NCBI RefSeq assembly: GCF_014654675.1
Contig: NZ_BNBC01000016.1
Span: 62,001 to 126,000, forward strand
Direction of reading: 5' to 3'
DNA length: 64,000 nt
Origin: Streptomyces spiralis
Lineage (GTDB): Bacteria > Actinomycetota > Actinomycetes > Streptomycetales > Streptomycetaceae
Shown: one piece after another, positions 7,683-16,614 of the stretch
Layout: each line of letters opens with the position of its first letter
Position numbering within the stretch: position 1 is the stretch's first letter
Made by a program: the position numbers and the translations under genes
Notes under the pieces: model-generated
Told to the model about the DNA's origin: nothing
The model's database searches: none
What the model saw: only the letters and a program-made list of their open reading frames with translations

Positions 7683-10544
7683 ATGAAGATCGCTTTCCTG
7701 CTGACTCACGCCGATGTGATGGGCGACGCCGAGCGCGCGGTGTTCGGACACGCGGCGGAGCTCGCCTCGCGGTACGAGGTCCAGGTCATCAGTGTGTTCA
7801 AGGCACGCCGGCGCCGGTTCGGCGTGCCCGACCCGCGGGTCGCTGTCCGCTTTCTCATCGAATCCCAGCAGTCGAGGGTGGTGCGTCGTCCCGGCCCGGA
7901 CGCCGCCGCAGGTGCGGCCCTCGCCGCACTGCCGAGCGAGGTGGTCGAGCGTCGCTGGGACGACCGCTTCCACCGCCTCGCCGACATCGAGGTGGAGTAC
8001 GCGCTCCAGGGCCTGGACGCCGACATCCTGATCGTGACCTCGCCGGCCCTGCTCGCGTACGCCGCACGCTTTGCGCCCGCGCACATCATGACGGTGTACT
8101 ACGGGCTGACCGCGCCGGAGGTGGGCGGCCCCCGTGTCGAGCCGCTGCTCCACAACATCCCGCGCTGCGATGCCGTCGTCCTGCCCCGCGCCCGTTCCCG
8201 GGAGTGGTTCACGGAGACCTTCGGTTCGGGAACCCCGCATCTGGCGCATGTCCCGCCGGTCCTGGCCGAGGGGTTCCGGCCCCGTTCGACGCTGGAGACC
8301 CGCATGGTGCTGCTGGTCGCACGACTGGAGAAGCAGTCCGGCGTCGCGGAGGCGCTGGCCGCGTGGTCCAGGGTCCTGGAGTATCGCCCGGGCTGGTCAC
8401 TGCGCGTCATCGGGGACGGCCCGCTGGGCAGGAGCCTGGTGGGAAGACGCGACCAGATGGCTTTGCAGGGCAGTGTCCAGTTCACCGGGGAGGCGCCCGC
8501 CGTCATCGCGGAGGAGTGGGCGAAGGCCAGTATCGCCCTGAGCACCGCGGAGGAGGACGCCGTCGGGCTCACGCTGATGGAGGCCCAGGCAGCGGGCGTG
8601 CCGGTGGTTGCCTACGACAGCCCCAACGCCGCCCGCGAGGTGGTGTCCGAAGGACGCACCGGGCTCCTGACCACACCGGGCGACACCGAGGCGCTGGCCT
8701 CCGCGCTGCTCCACCTGATCGAGAACAACGAGATGCGGTGGTCGATGGGACACGCGGCCGCCGAAGCGGCACAGTGGTTCCATCCGGCAGGTCAGTGGGA
8801 CGAGCTCTTCGCCACCCTCCAGGACGACCGGCAGTCGGGGCGGCGCGCCGAAGAGAAGGCGCGGCGCGTGGCCGGCTATTCGCTGGCGTCCGGGGCCTTC
8901 GGCAAGGCCACCGCCGCTGCCGCCGCGCCGCAGAGCACCCAGCACACGCGGAAGCTGGCCACGTCCGAGGAGCGCCTGCTGAAGCAGGACGCCTCCCTGG
9001 TGCGCGCCGGTGGTCAGGTGTGCCGCGTCATCCAGGCGGAGACACCCTTCGACATCGTCAACGCCAACCTGCGCATCGTCGCCGGAGCACTCGAGGCCGC
9101 GCGTATCCCGTACTTCGTCACCCGGACGAACAAGGTGCGCCACACCGTCGCCGTGCACGCCAGCCTCCGGGAGGCGGCTCTCAAGAGCCTGGCCGAGAGC
9201 TGTCAGGGGCAGGCCGTCTACATGGCGGTGCTGAACAGCTCGGACTCCGCCGTCGTCACGACGCTCGCCGGGTTCGCGACCGACCACATGCGGACCGCCT
9301 GCCCGGGTGTCCGCGTGTACCAGAGCGCGGTGACGCCGTCCCGCACCCTGAGGCTCGGCGCCGGCTACGGCTGCACCCTGGCCTTCTGGGACGACGATCC
9401 GGACGACGAAGAGTGCATCGTCTCCAGCTATCGCACTCTCATCGGCAGCCGTATACCGAAGTCGGCCCTGCACCGCGCGCCGATGGTGCTGGGCGGGCGT
9501 CAGTACCCCACCATCCAGGCGTTCAACCAGACCCTGCATCACGACGTCGGCTTCCCCATCGACGCCGTGTACACCTGGGTCGACGGTGCCGATGTCTCCT
9601 GGCTCGAACGCAAGAACGCGGTGCTCGCCGCCAAGGGGATCGAGACCGAGGACGCGGCGACGAGTGCCGCTCGCTTCCGTAACCGCGACGAGCTGCGCTA
9701 CTCGTTCAGGTCGCTGGACATGTACGCTCCCTGGATCCGCAACATCTATGTGGTGACGGACCGCCAGGTGCCGCAGTGGCTGGACACGTCCCACCCCCGG
9801 GTCCGCGTGGTGGACCACACGGAGATATTCGGCAACGAAGGTGCGCTGCCGACCTACAACTCGCACGCCATCGAAAGCCGGCTGCACCATATCGACGGTC
9901 TGGCCGAGCACTTCCTCTATTTCAATGACGATGTCTTCGCCGCCCGCCCGATCCTGCCGAGTCTCTTCTTCCTGGGAAACGGGCAGGCCAGGCACTTCAT
10001 GTCGTCCAACGCCATTCCGATGAGCCCCATATCCGCCCTGGACGAGTTCAGCCGGATGGCGGCCAAGAACAACCGCGAACTGGTCTCGGCGATGTTCGGG
10101 CGGACGCTGGTGAACTCCTTCATCCACGCGCCGCACCCCCTGAGGCGCAGCGTCATGTACGACCTGGAGAAGTACTTTCCGGACGCCCTGCGCAACACCG
10201 CTCACAACCAGCTCAGGGACAGCAGCGACGTGTCCGTCGCCTCGTCGCTCCACCACTACTTCGGTTACTACACGGGCCGTAGCGTCCCGGGCGGCATCTC
10301 CAGCGGTTTCGTCAACGTGGGCCTGAGCGAGCAGGTGCAGAAGCTCAATCACCTTCTCGCGGCCCGCTCGAACGACGTCTTCTGCCTCAACGACTTCCAC
10401 GACGGGGACATCTCGGAGGACGAACAGGACGCCACACTCGCCGCGTTTCTGCCCAGTTACTTCCCGATCGCCAGCCAGTTCGAAGCCGGCTCGCCGCGCA
10501 ACCAGTTGTTCCACGCGGGGCAACTGCCCGGCTGGCCGTTGTGA
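7683..10544 (+). CDS. GT4 glycosyltransferase-Stealth fusion protein
   Basis: A 953-residue bifunctional enzyme. Residues 1 to about 390 form a GT-B, GT4-type retaining glycosyltransferase (RMVLLVARLEKQSG, RVIGDGPLG, VQFTGEAP and the acidic EEDAVGLTLMEAQAAGVPVVAYDSPNAAREVV motif). After a linker and a domain shared with the gene at 4944 (about 440-620), a Stealth catalytic domain starts at residue 624 (FPIDAVYTWVDGAD) with NSHAIESRLHHIDGL...HFLYFNDDVFAA and SSLHHYFGYYTGR. It could add a sugar and then a sugar-phosphate to the same growing chain. The ATG at 7683 follows GAGGAG. Its stop overlaps an in-frame GTG of the next gene. Confidence 0.88.
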   Translation: MKIAFLLTHADVMGDAERAVFGHAAELASRYEVQVISVFKARRRRFGVPDPRVAVRFLIESQQSRVVRRPGPDAAAGAALAALPSEVVERRWDDRFHRLADIEVEYALQGLDADILIVTSPALLAYAARFAPAHIMTVYYGLTAPEVGGPRVEPLLHNIPRCDAVVLPRARSREWFTETFGSGTPHLAHVPPVLAEGFRPRSTLETRMVLLVARLEKQSGVAEALAAWSRVLEYRPGWSLRVIGDGPLGRSLVGRRDQMALQGSVQFTGEAPAVIAEEWAKASIALSTAEEDAVGLTLMEAQAAGVPVVAYDSPNAAREVVSEGRTGLLTTPGDTEALASALLHLIENNEMRWSMGHAAAEAAQWFHPAGQWDELFATLQDDRQSGRRAEEKARRVAGYSLASGAFGKATAAAAAPQSTQHTRKLATSEERLLKQDASLVRAGGQVCRVIQAETPFDIVNANLRIVAGALEAARIPYFVTRTNKVRHTVAVHASLREAALKSLAESCQGQAVYMAVLNSSDSAVVTTLAGFATDHMRTACPGVRVYQSAVTPSRTLRLGAGYGCTLAFWDDDPDDEECIVSSYRTLIGSRIPKSALHRAPMVLGGRQYPTIQAFNQTLHHDVGFPIDAVYTWVDGADVSWLERKNAVLAAKGIETEDAATSAARFRNRDELRYSFRSLDMYAPWIRNIYVVTDRQVPQWLDTSHPRVRVVDHTEIFGNEGALPTYNSHAIESRLHHIDGLAEHFLYFNDDVFAARPILPSLFFLGNGQARHFMSSNAIPMSPISALDEFSRMAAKNNRELVSAMFGRTLVNSFIHAPHPLRRSVMYDLEKYFPDALRNTAHNQLRDSSDVSVASSLHHYFGYYTGRSVPGGISSGFVNVGLSEQVQKLNHLLAARSNDVFCLNDFHDGDISEDEQDATLAAFLPSYFPIASQFEAGSPRNQLFHAGQLPGWPL

Positions 10545-10561
10545 GCGGGGGCAAGGAGACC

Positions 10562-11953
10562 ATGAACAAGCTCTGCATCATCGGCAATTCCGTGGCGACG
10601 TCGAGGACTCCGGCGGAGGCACCGCTGGCCGGCTGGGGGCAGTACCTCACGGACTTCCTGAACAGCCAGTACGAGGTGAAGAACTACGCCCGTGACGCCA
10701 TGACGGCCCGCTCCTACTACACGGAGCGGTTCATCACGCTGCTGAACATGATCGGACCCGGAGACGTGGTGGCGATCGACTTCGGCGCGGTGGAGCAGCG
10801 CATCAATGTGCCTCTCAGGTACCACAGCCCACGGGAGTTCAAGGAGTTCCTGGGCCTCTATGTGGAGGCGATCAGCGGCGAGGGGGCCACGCCGGTTCTG
10901 GTGACACCCACCGCACGCTGCGTCTTCGATGTCCATGGCAACGTCGTGGACTCGCACGACGGGTATCCCGAACTGGTCCGGGAGTGCGCGGCCGTGACGG
11001 GCGCCCCGCTCGTCGATCTGAACCACTTCACGACGCAGTTGCTGCAGGACCTGGGTCCCACCAGAGCCCGCGGTTTCTACCGGTGGACGGACGCGGGCGA
11101 GCACCCGAACCATCCGGACGGCATCATCGACTCCACGCACTTCAACGAGGCGGGCGCCCGCGAGGTGGCACGGATCTTCGCCTCGGTGCTCCACCAGCTC
11201 CCGGGTCTGCCCCCCGGCCTCGTCGATCCTGGGGCGTTGCAGGGGCAGGGTGGCTATCCGCCCGTGCAGGCCGAGTTCACCGTCTCGAATCCCGAGTCGG
11301 CCCTTTACGGCGGCAATCCGGTCGTCGGCCCGCCGACCATCAAGTCCCCGTCCCCGTCGAGGACCGTCAGCCCGCTGCAGAAGTTCTCCGGCGAGGCTCC
11401 GCCGGGGACGTCGTACATACTGTTCTTCGAGGGAAACTCCTACGTGGGTGGTACCGGTGTGAACAGCGAGGGTCGCTGGATCTGGCGGCGTGCGGTGAGC
11501 TGGCCCGCGGGAGAGCATCTGGTGCAGGCCGTGGGCATCACCGACGCCGGTGTGACGGCAGTGGCGAGCGTGCCCTTCACCGTGCGCGATCACGTCGAGG
11601 CGCCGGTGGTGCTCGGTCCCCGCGAGGGTGCCTGGAGCGGTCCGAGGCCCCGGTTCTCCGGCACGGCCGCGGACGGCGTCTCCAAGGTCATGGTGCTGGA
11701 GGGCGGACGTCTGATAGCCGAGGCTCCGGTGCGCGAGGACGGCACGTGGAGCGTGCGTCACCCGCACGACTGGAGGCCGGGGCGCTATCTGGTGGAGTTC
11801 GTCTCGGTGTTCAGCGCACTGCACTCCCGGCCGACGCCGCTCAACGTGAGAATCCACGGTGTCCCGCAGGACAACTGGATCAGGACATCGGCGGCAGCGC
11901 GCGTGGGGTGCGGGGAGAAGTGCGAGCACCTTCCCTTCGCCGGGTCGTGGTGA
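10562..11953 (+). CDS. SGNH/GDSL-type hydrolase with Ig-like domains
   Basis: The first 220 residues match an SGNH esterase of the rhamnogalacturonan-acetylesterase style: nucleophile block CIIGNSVATSRTP, Gly in ARDAMTARSYY, Asn/Asp-containing block IDFGAVEQR and the C-terminal catalytic pair in DSTHFNEAGA. The remaining ~240 residues contain two Ig-like repeats (AEFTVSNPESALYGG and VEAPVVLGPREGAW). The likely role is O-deacetylation of a glycan. ATG 10562 follows AAGGAG; GTG 10541 overlapping the previous stop (GTGA) is the alternative. No signal peptide is visible, odd for an Ig-bearing hydrolase. It is the last gene of the Stealth operon, and its end overlaps the convergent gene by 74 bases. 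Confidence 0.72.
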   Translation: MNKLCIIGNSVATSRTPAEAPLAGWGQYLTDFLNSQYEVKNYARDAMTARSYYTERFITLLNMIGPGDVVAIDFGAVEQRINVPLRYHSPREFKEFLGLYVEAISGEGATPVLVTPTARCVFDVHGNVVDSHDGYPELVRECAAVTGAPLVDLNHFTTQLLQDLGPTRARGFYRWTDAGEHPNHPDGIIDSTHFNEAGAREVARIFASVLHQLPGLPPGLVDPGALQGQGGYPPVQAEFTVSNPESALYGGNPVVGPPTIKSPSPSRTVSPLQKFSGEAPPGTSYILFFEGNSYVGGTGVNSEGRWIWRRAVSWPAGEHLVQAVGITDAGVTAVASVPFTVRDHVEAPVVLGPREGAWSGPRPRFSGTAADGVSKVMVLEGGRLIAEAPVREDGTWSVRHPHDWRPGRYLVEFVSVFSALHSRPTPLNVRIHGVPQDNWIRTSAAARVGCGEKCEHLPFAGSW

Positions 11954-12953
11954 GCGGCCGTCCGGCGCCTGACGGCACGGTCATGCGCACGGTGCCGAAA
12001 AGGGCGCGGTGATCGGAGCAGTACGCGATGCCGGAGCATGTGCGCGGAATCGGCAGAGAGGCGGCGCTGTAGGCGCCGGCCAGCCGGGACTCGCGCACGA
12101 AGATCTCGTCCACCTTGGGACCGTGCCCGCAGGGACTGGCGACGGCCTGCGAACCGACGGCCGTCCACTGGCCGTAGCCGGGGCAGTGGGCCCTGTCCGC
12201 GTCGTCGAGTTCCCGGTTCGCGCCCGTGTTCCCGTGATTGGCGGTCGTCGCCACCGACGGCGCGTAGAGCTGCTTGAGCCGGCCGTAGTCGGGCTGTGCG
12301 TTGAAGTCCCCGGCGACGAGGTAGGCCTCACCCTTCGCGTCGAACGCGTCCAGGGTCCGGCGCACGAAGCGGATCTGCCGGTAATTGGCGGGCATTCCGT
12401 CCCGCACGGTGCTGCGTGTGGTGACGTGCACCGTGCAGAACTTCATCCGGGGCGCGGTGCGCAGCGCGGCGCACAGCATCTTCCGCTGCTCCGCGGAGCC
12501 GTCGGACGGCAGCTCGAACTGCTGTGACAACCCCAGGGGCTGCCTGCTGAACAGTGCGATCCCGTATGGTCCGGTACCACCGCACAGCTCTGGGGAAGCG
12601 GCCCGGGTGCGGGCGAACCGGGAGAAGTCGCCGGTGTCCTGGGGCCAGCCCTCGCCAGCCAGACTCTGCCGCAGCGCGCGGTACTGGCCGTAGCAGATCT
12701 CGTTGAGCGACGCGAAGTCGGCGCCCCTGCCGCGAATGGAGTCCGACGTCGCCTCGATCAGCCCGTCGCTCACCGATCCGTGGTGCAGCGCGCTGCCGGC
12801 GATGTTCCAGTGCCAGACGCGATAGGTGCGGGTGGTGTCCCGGTCGCCCCGGCTCGGCCAGGAGGCGTATGCCAGGCAGGCTCCGACGACCGCGAGGACG
12901 GCCACCGCCGCCGTCGCCACCATCAGGCCCGTTCTTCGATACCGCATTTCCAC
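11880..12953 (-). CDS. Membrane-anchored endonuclease/exonuclease/phosphatase-family protein
   Basis: A 357-residue protein with an N-terminal membrane anchor or signal (about residues 9-30, LMVATAAVAVLAVVGACLAYASW) and an extracytoplasmic EEP (DNase I-like) domain. Catalytic motifs are visible: WHWNIAG (Asn), DFASLNEICYG (Glu, metal), VHVTTR, VAGDFNAQP (Asp/Asn) and the terminal CSDHRALFG (Asp-His). Substrates in this family range from DNA to phosphodiesters and sphingolipids. Here the neighbouring phosphodiester-linked wall polymer makes polymer trimming an attractive guess. The GTG at 12953 precedes an in-frame ATG at 12947. Its 3' end overlaps the SGNH gene. Confidence 0.82.
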   Translation of the reverse strand: MEMRYRRTGLMVATAAVAVLAVVGACLAYASWPSRGDRDTTRTYRVWHWNIAGSALHHGSVSDGLIEATSDSIRGRGADFASLNEICYGQYRALRQSLAGEGWPQDTGDFSRFARTRAASPELCGGTGPYGIALFSRQPLGLSQQFELPSDGSAEQRKMLCAALRTAPRMKFCTVHVTTRSTVRDGMPANYRQIRFVRRTLDAFDAKGEAYLVAGDFNAQPDYGRLKQLYAPSVATTANHGNTGANRELDDADRAHCPGYGQWTAVGSQAVASPCGHGPKVDEIFVRESRLAGAYSAASLPIPRTCSGIAYCSDHRALFGTVRMTVPSGAGRPLTTTRRREGARTSPRTPRALPPMS

Positions 12954-13020
12954 CCGAAGCTCTTCTTCGTCCGGCCTGTCGGACCTGAACCGTAGGTGGC
13001 TGTCGACGAGAAGATCAAGC

Positions 13021-13062
13021 GAGGCGGTGTCCCGGCACCGCAGGGTGCCGGGACACCGCCTC
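13021..13062 (-). terminator. Perfect 19-bp hairpin after fadB
   Basis: Left arm 13021-13039 and right arm 13044-13062 pair perfectly over 19 bp around a GCAG tetraloop (right arm begins GGTGCCGGGACACCG). It lies 18 bases past the fadB stop codon on the minus strand. There is no U-tract, which is normal for Streptomyces intrinsic terminators. Confidence 0.85.
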
Positions 13063-13079
13063 GGGCAGCCGGACCGGCG

Positions 13080-15209
13080 CTACGCCGGAACCGAAGCCAC
13101 CCCCGGCTCCAGGAACCGCTTGCCGGTCACCCGCTCCGAGACGCCCTCGCGGTCCAGGTACGGGGTGATGCCGCCCAGGTGGAAGGGCCAGCCGGCGCCG
13201 GTGATCAGGCACAGGTCGATGTCCTGGGCCTCGGCGACGACGCCCTCGTCGAGCATCAGGCCGATCTCCTGCGCCACCGCGTCCAGGACACGGGCGCGGA
13301 CCTGGTCCTCCGTCAGGACGGTGTCGCCCTGCTTCAGCAGCGCGGCGACCTCCGGGTCCAGCTCGGGCTTGCCGCTGTCGTAGACGTAGAAGCCGCGCTT
13401 GCCGGCCTCGACGACCGCCTTGAGGTTCGGGGAGACCGTGAAGCGGTCCGGGAACGCCTTGTTGAGGGTCTCCGAGACGTGCAGGCCGATCGCCGGGCCG
13501 ACCAGCTCCAGGAGGACGAGCGGGGACATCGGCAGACCCAGCGGCTCGACCGCCTTCTCGGCGACCTCGACCGGGGTGCCCTCGTCGATGACGTTCTGGA
13601 TCTCGCCCATGAAGCGGGTCAGGATGCGGTTGACGACGAACGCCGGGGCGTCCTTGACCAGCACCGCGGTCTTCTTCAGCTTCTTGGCCACCGCGAAGGC
13701 GGTCGCGAGCGAGGCGTCGTCCGTCTTCTCGCCGCGGACGATCTCCAGCAGCGGAAGGATCGCGACCGGGTTGAAGAAGTGGAAGCCGACGACCCGTTCG
13801 GGGTGCTTCAGCTTCGACGCCATCTCCGTGACGGACAGGGAGGAGGTGTTGGTCGCCAGGATCGCGTGCTCGGGCGCGACCGCCTCGACCTCCGCGAACA
13901 CCTGCTGCTTGACGCCCATCTCCTCGAAGACTGCCTCGATGACGAAGTCGGCGTCCGCGAAGCCCTCGGCCTTGTCCAGGACGCCGGTGACCAGCGCCTT
14001 GAGGCGGTTGGCCTTGTCCTGGTTGATACGGCCCTTGCCGAGCAGCTTGTCGATCTCGGCGTGGACGTAGCCCACACCCTTGTCGATGCGTTCCTGGTCG
14101 ATGTCGGTCAGGACGACCGGCACCTCCAGGCGGCGGAGGAAGAGCAGGGCCAGCTGGGAGGCCATCAGGCCGGCGCCGACCACGCCCACCTTGGTGACCG
14201 GACGGGCCAGGTTCTTGTCCGGGGCGCCCGCGGGGCGCTTGCCGCGCTTCTGCACCAGGTTGAACGCGTAGATGCCGGCGCGCAGTTCGCCGCCCATGAT
14301 CAGGTCCGCGAGGGCCTGGTCCTCGGCGTCGTAGCCCTGCTGGAGGTCGCCGTTCTTGGCGGCGGCGATGATGTCCAGCGCCCGGTAGGCGGCCGGGGCC
14401 GCGCCGTGCACCTTGCCGTCGGCGATGAACCGGCCGCGCGCGACGGCCTGGTCCCAGGCCTCGCCGCGGTCGATGACCGGGCGCTCGACCTCGATCTCGC
14501 CCTTGAGGACGGACGCCGTCCAGATCAGCGACTGCTCCAGGAAGTCGGCGCCCTCGAACAGCGCGTCGGCGATCCCGAGCTCGTAGACCTGCTTGCCCTT
14601 GAGCTGCTTGTTCTGGTTGAGGCTGTTCTCGATGACGACCGTCACGGCCTTGTCGGCGCCGATCAGGTTCGGCAGCAGGGTGCAGCCGCCCCAGCCGGGG
14701 ACCAGGCCGAGGAAGACCTCGGGGAGCGAGAACGCCGGGAGGGCCGCGGACACCGTGCGGTAGGTGCAGTGCAGACCGACCTCGACGCCGCCGCCCATCG
14801 CCGCGCCGTTGTAGTAGGCGAAGGTGGGGACGGCCAGCTTCGACAGCCGCTTGAAGACCTCGTGGCCGCCCTTGCCGATGGCCAGCGCGTCCTCGTGCCT
14901 CTTCAGCAGCTCGACGCCCTTGAGGTCGGCGCCGACGGCGAAGATGAACGGCTTGCCGGTGATGCCGACACCGACGATCTCGCCGTCCGCGGCCTCCTTC
15001 TCGACCTGGTCGATGGCCGTGTCGAGGTTCGCCAGCGACTGCGGGCCGAAGGTGGTCGGCTTGGTGTGGTCGTGGCCGTTGTCCAGGGTGATGAGGGCGA
15101 AACGGCCCGCGCCGAACGGCAGGTCGAAGTGGCGTACGTGCGCCTGCGTGACGACCTCGTCCGGGAACAGCTCGGCCGCGCCCTTCAGGAGTTCAGCGGT
15201 GGTGCTCAC
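13080..15209 (-). CDS. fadB: Fatty-acid oxidation multifunctional protein (enoyl-CoA hydratase / 3-hydroxyacyl-CoA dehydrogenase)
   Basis: Catalyses hydration of 2-enoyl-CoA and NAD-dependent oxidation of 3-hydroxyacyl-CoA in cytoplasmic beta-oxidation. The product has 709 residues. An N-terminal crotonase domain carries the oxyanion-hole and Glu motifs (AAMGGGVEVGLHC, SLPEVFLGLVPGWGG). The dehydrogenase begins at about residue 360 with the Rossmann motif VGVVGAGLMASQLA and has the catalytic HFFNPVAILPLLEIV histidine, then a C-terminal helical domain (PAFVVNRIL). GTG 15209 was chosen because it overlaps the thiolase stop by four bases (GTGA) and is preceded by GGAGGCGA. A longer open frame to 16472 is only antisense-like shadow. 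Confidence 0.93.
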   Translation of the reverse strand: MSTTAELLKGAAELFPDEVVTQAHVRHFDLPFGAGRFALITLDNGHDHTKPTTFGPQSLANLDTAIDQVEKEAADGEIVGVGITGKPFIFAVGADLKGVELLKRHEDALAIGKGGHEVFKRLSKLAVPTFAYYNGAAMGGGVEVGLHCTYRTVSAALPAFSLPEVFLGLVPGWGGCTLLPNLIGADKAVTVVIENSLNQNKQLKGKQVYELGIADALFEGADFLEQSLIWTASVLKGEIEVERPVIDRGEAWDQAVARGRFIADGKVHGAAPAAYRALDIIAAAKNGDLQQGYDAEDQALADLIMGGELRAGIYAFNLVQKRGKRPAGAPDKNLARPVTKVGVVGAGLMASQLALLFLRRLEVPVVLTDIDQERIDKGVGYVHAEIDKLLGKGRINQDKANRLKALVTGVLDKAEGFADADFVIEAVFEEMGVKQQVFAEVEAVAPEHAILATNTSSLSVTEMASKLKHPERVVGFHFFNPVAILPLLEIVRGEKTDDASLATAFAVAKKLKKTAVLVKDAPAFVVNRILTRFMGEIQNVIDEGTPVEVAEKAVEPLGLPMSPLVLLELVGPAIGLHVSETLNKAFPDRFTVSPNLKAVVEAGKRGFYVYDSGKPELDPEVAALLKQGDTVLTEDQVRARVLDAVAQEIGLMLDEGVVAEAQDIDLCLITGAGWPFHLGGITPYLDREGVSERVTGKRFLEPGVASVPA

Positions 15210-16426
15210 TTGTCGCCTCCGTCGAAGTGCGGGTTCTCCCAGATGACCGTCGCGCCCATGCCGAAGCCGACGCACATGGTGGTCAGGCCGTAGCGGACCT
15301 CGGGCTGCTCCTCGAACTGGCGGGCCAGCTGCGTCATCAGCCGGACGCCGGAGGAGGCGAGCGGGTGGCCGAAGGCGATCGCGCCGCCGTACTGGTTGAC
15401 GCGCTCGTCGTCGTCCGCGATGCCGTAGTGGTCGAGGAAGGCCAGCACCTGCACGGCGAAGGCCTCGTTGATCTCGAACAGGCCGATGTCGGAGATCGAC
15501 AGGCCCGCCTTGGCCAGGGCCTTCTCCGTGGCCGGGATCGGGCCGTAGCCCATGACCTCCGGCTCCACGCCCGCGAAGGCGTAGGAGACCAGGCGCATCT
15601 TGACCGGCAGGCCGTTCTCGCGGGCGAACTCCTCGCTCGCGATGACCGAGGCGGTGGCGCCGTCGTTCAGACCGGCCGCGTTGCCCGCGGTGACCCGGCC
15701 GTGGACGCGGAACGGCGTCTTGAGGTTCGCCAGGTTCTCCAGGGTGGTGCCCGGGCGCATCGGCTCGTCGGCCGTGACCAGGCCCCAGCCGGTCTCGCCG
15801 GCCTCCGGGGTGGTGCGGCGCACGGAGATCGGCACCAGGTCCTGCTGGATCTTGCCGTTGGCGTACGCCTTGGCGGCCTTCTCCTGCGAGCGCACCGCGT
15901 ACTCGTCGGCGCGCAGCTTGGTGATCTGCGGGTAGCGGTCGTGCAGGTTCTCCGCGGTCATGCCCATGAACAGGGCGGACTCGTCGACCAGCTTCTCGCT
16001 CACGAAGCGCGGGTTCGGGTCCACGCCCTCGCCCATCGGGTGGCGGCCCATGTGCTCGACACCGCCGGCGATGGCGACGTCGTACGCGCCGAAGGCGATG
16101 GAGCCGGAGACGGTGGTGACGGCGGTCAGCGCGCCCGCGCACATGCGGTCGATGGAGTAGCCGGGGACCGAGGTCGGCAGGCCCGCGAGGATGCCGGCCG
16201 TGCGGCCGATGGTCAGACCCTGGTCGCCGATCTGCGTGGTCGCCGCGACGGCGACCTCGTCGACCTTCTTGGGGTCGAGACCGGGGTTGCGGCGCAGCAG
16301 CTCCCGGATCGCCTTCACGACGAGGTCGTCGGCGCGGGTCTCGTGGTAGATGCCCTTCGGGCCCGCCTTGCCGAACGGGGTGCGGACGCCGTCGACGAAG
16401 ACGACGTCCCTGACGGTACGAGGCAC
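15206..16426 (-). CDS. fadA: Acetyl-CoA C-acyltransferase (thiolase)
   Basis: Last step of beta-oxidation: thiolysis of 3-ketoacyl-CoA. The product has 406 residues, normal for the family. The acyl-accepting cysteine lies in SIDRMCAGALTAV (about residue 90), the CoA/His motif is NEAFAVQVLAF, then GGAIAFGHPLASSGVR, and the second catalytic Cys is in LTTMCVGFGMGATVIWE. GTG 16426 has a GGAGGAG ribosome-binding site. It forms a two-gene operon with fadB and is the first gene. Confidence 0.94.
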   Translation of the reverse strand: MPRTVRDVVFVDGVRTPFGKAGPKGIYHETRADDLVVKAIRELLRRNPGLDPKKVDEVAVAATTQIGDQGLTIGRTAGILAGLPTSVPGYSIDRMCAGALTAVTTVSGSIAFGAYDVAIAGGVEHMGRHPMGEGVDPNPRFVSEKLVDESALFMGMTAENLHDRYPQITKLRADEYAVRSQEKAAKAYANGKIQQDLVPISVRRTTPEAGETGWGLVTADEPMRPGTTLENLANLKTPFRVHGRVTAGNAAGLNDGATASVIASEEFARENGLPVKMRLVSYAFAGVEPEVMGYGPIPATEKALAKAGLSISDIGLFEINEAFAVQVLAFLDHYGIADDDERVNQYGGAIAFGHPLASSGVRLMTQLARQFEEQPEVRYGLTTMCVGFGMGATVIWENPHFDGGDK

Positions 16427-16552
16427 GATGGCTCTCCTCCAGGGTGCGGGATGGCACTGCTGCGATGCGCAAGCGCTGAGCGCGCGCTCAGGCTCATGCT
16501 ACTCGCGGGTAATGTCACTGCACAGTCCCCCCGCCGGGAGCGGCGAACGTCA

Positions 16553-16583
16553 CACCCCCGCGGCCCGGTCGGGCGCGGGGGTG
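16553..16583 (-). terminator. Hairpin terminator after RNase D gene
   Basis: CACCCCCGCG (16553-16562) pairs with CGCGGGGGTG (16574-16583) around an 11-base loop, about 32 bases beyond the rnd stop on the minus strand. The rest of 16427-16614 is GC-rich spacer that should hold the fadA promoter. Confidence 0.7.
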
Positions 16584-16614
16584 CGAGGAGGGCGCGGCTC
16601 GGCGCGGGCGGGGG

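Noticed and set aside
12996..15293. 765-codon open frame on the plus strand
   Set aside because: It is antisense to fadB; the translation is Asp/Gly/Arg-biased with no recognisable domain, the usual GC-rich shadow of a real gene.
15210..16472. N-terminal extension giving fadB a 1130-residue reading frame
   Set aside because: The extra 420 residues are Arg/His/Pro low-complexity and overlap the clear thiolase gene; the GTG at 15209 with GTGA overlap is the real start.
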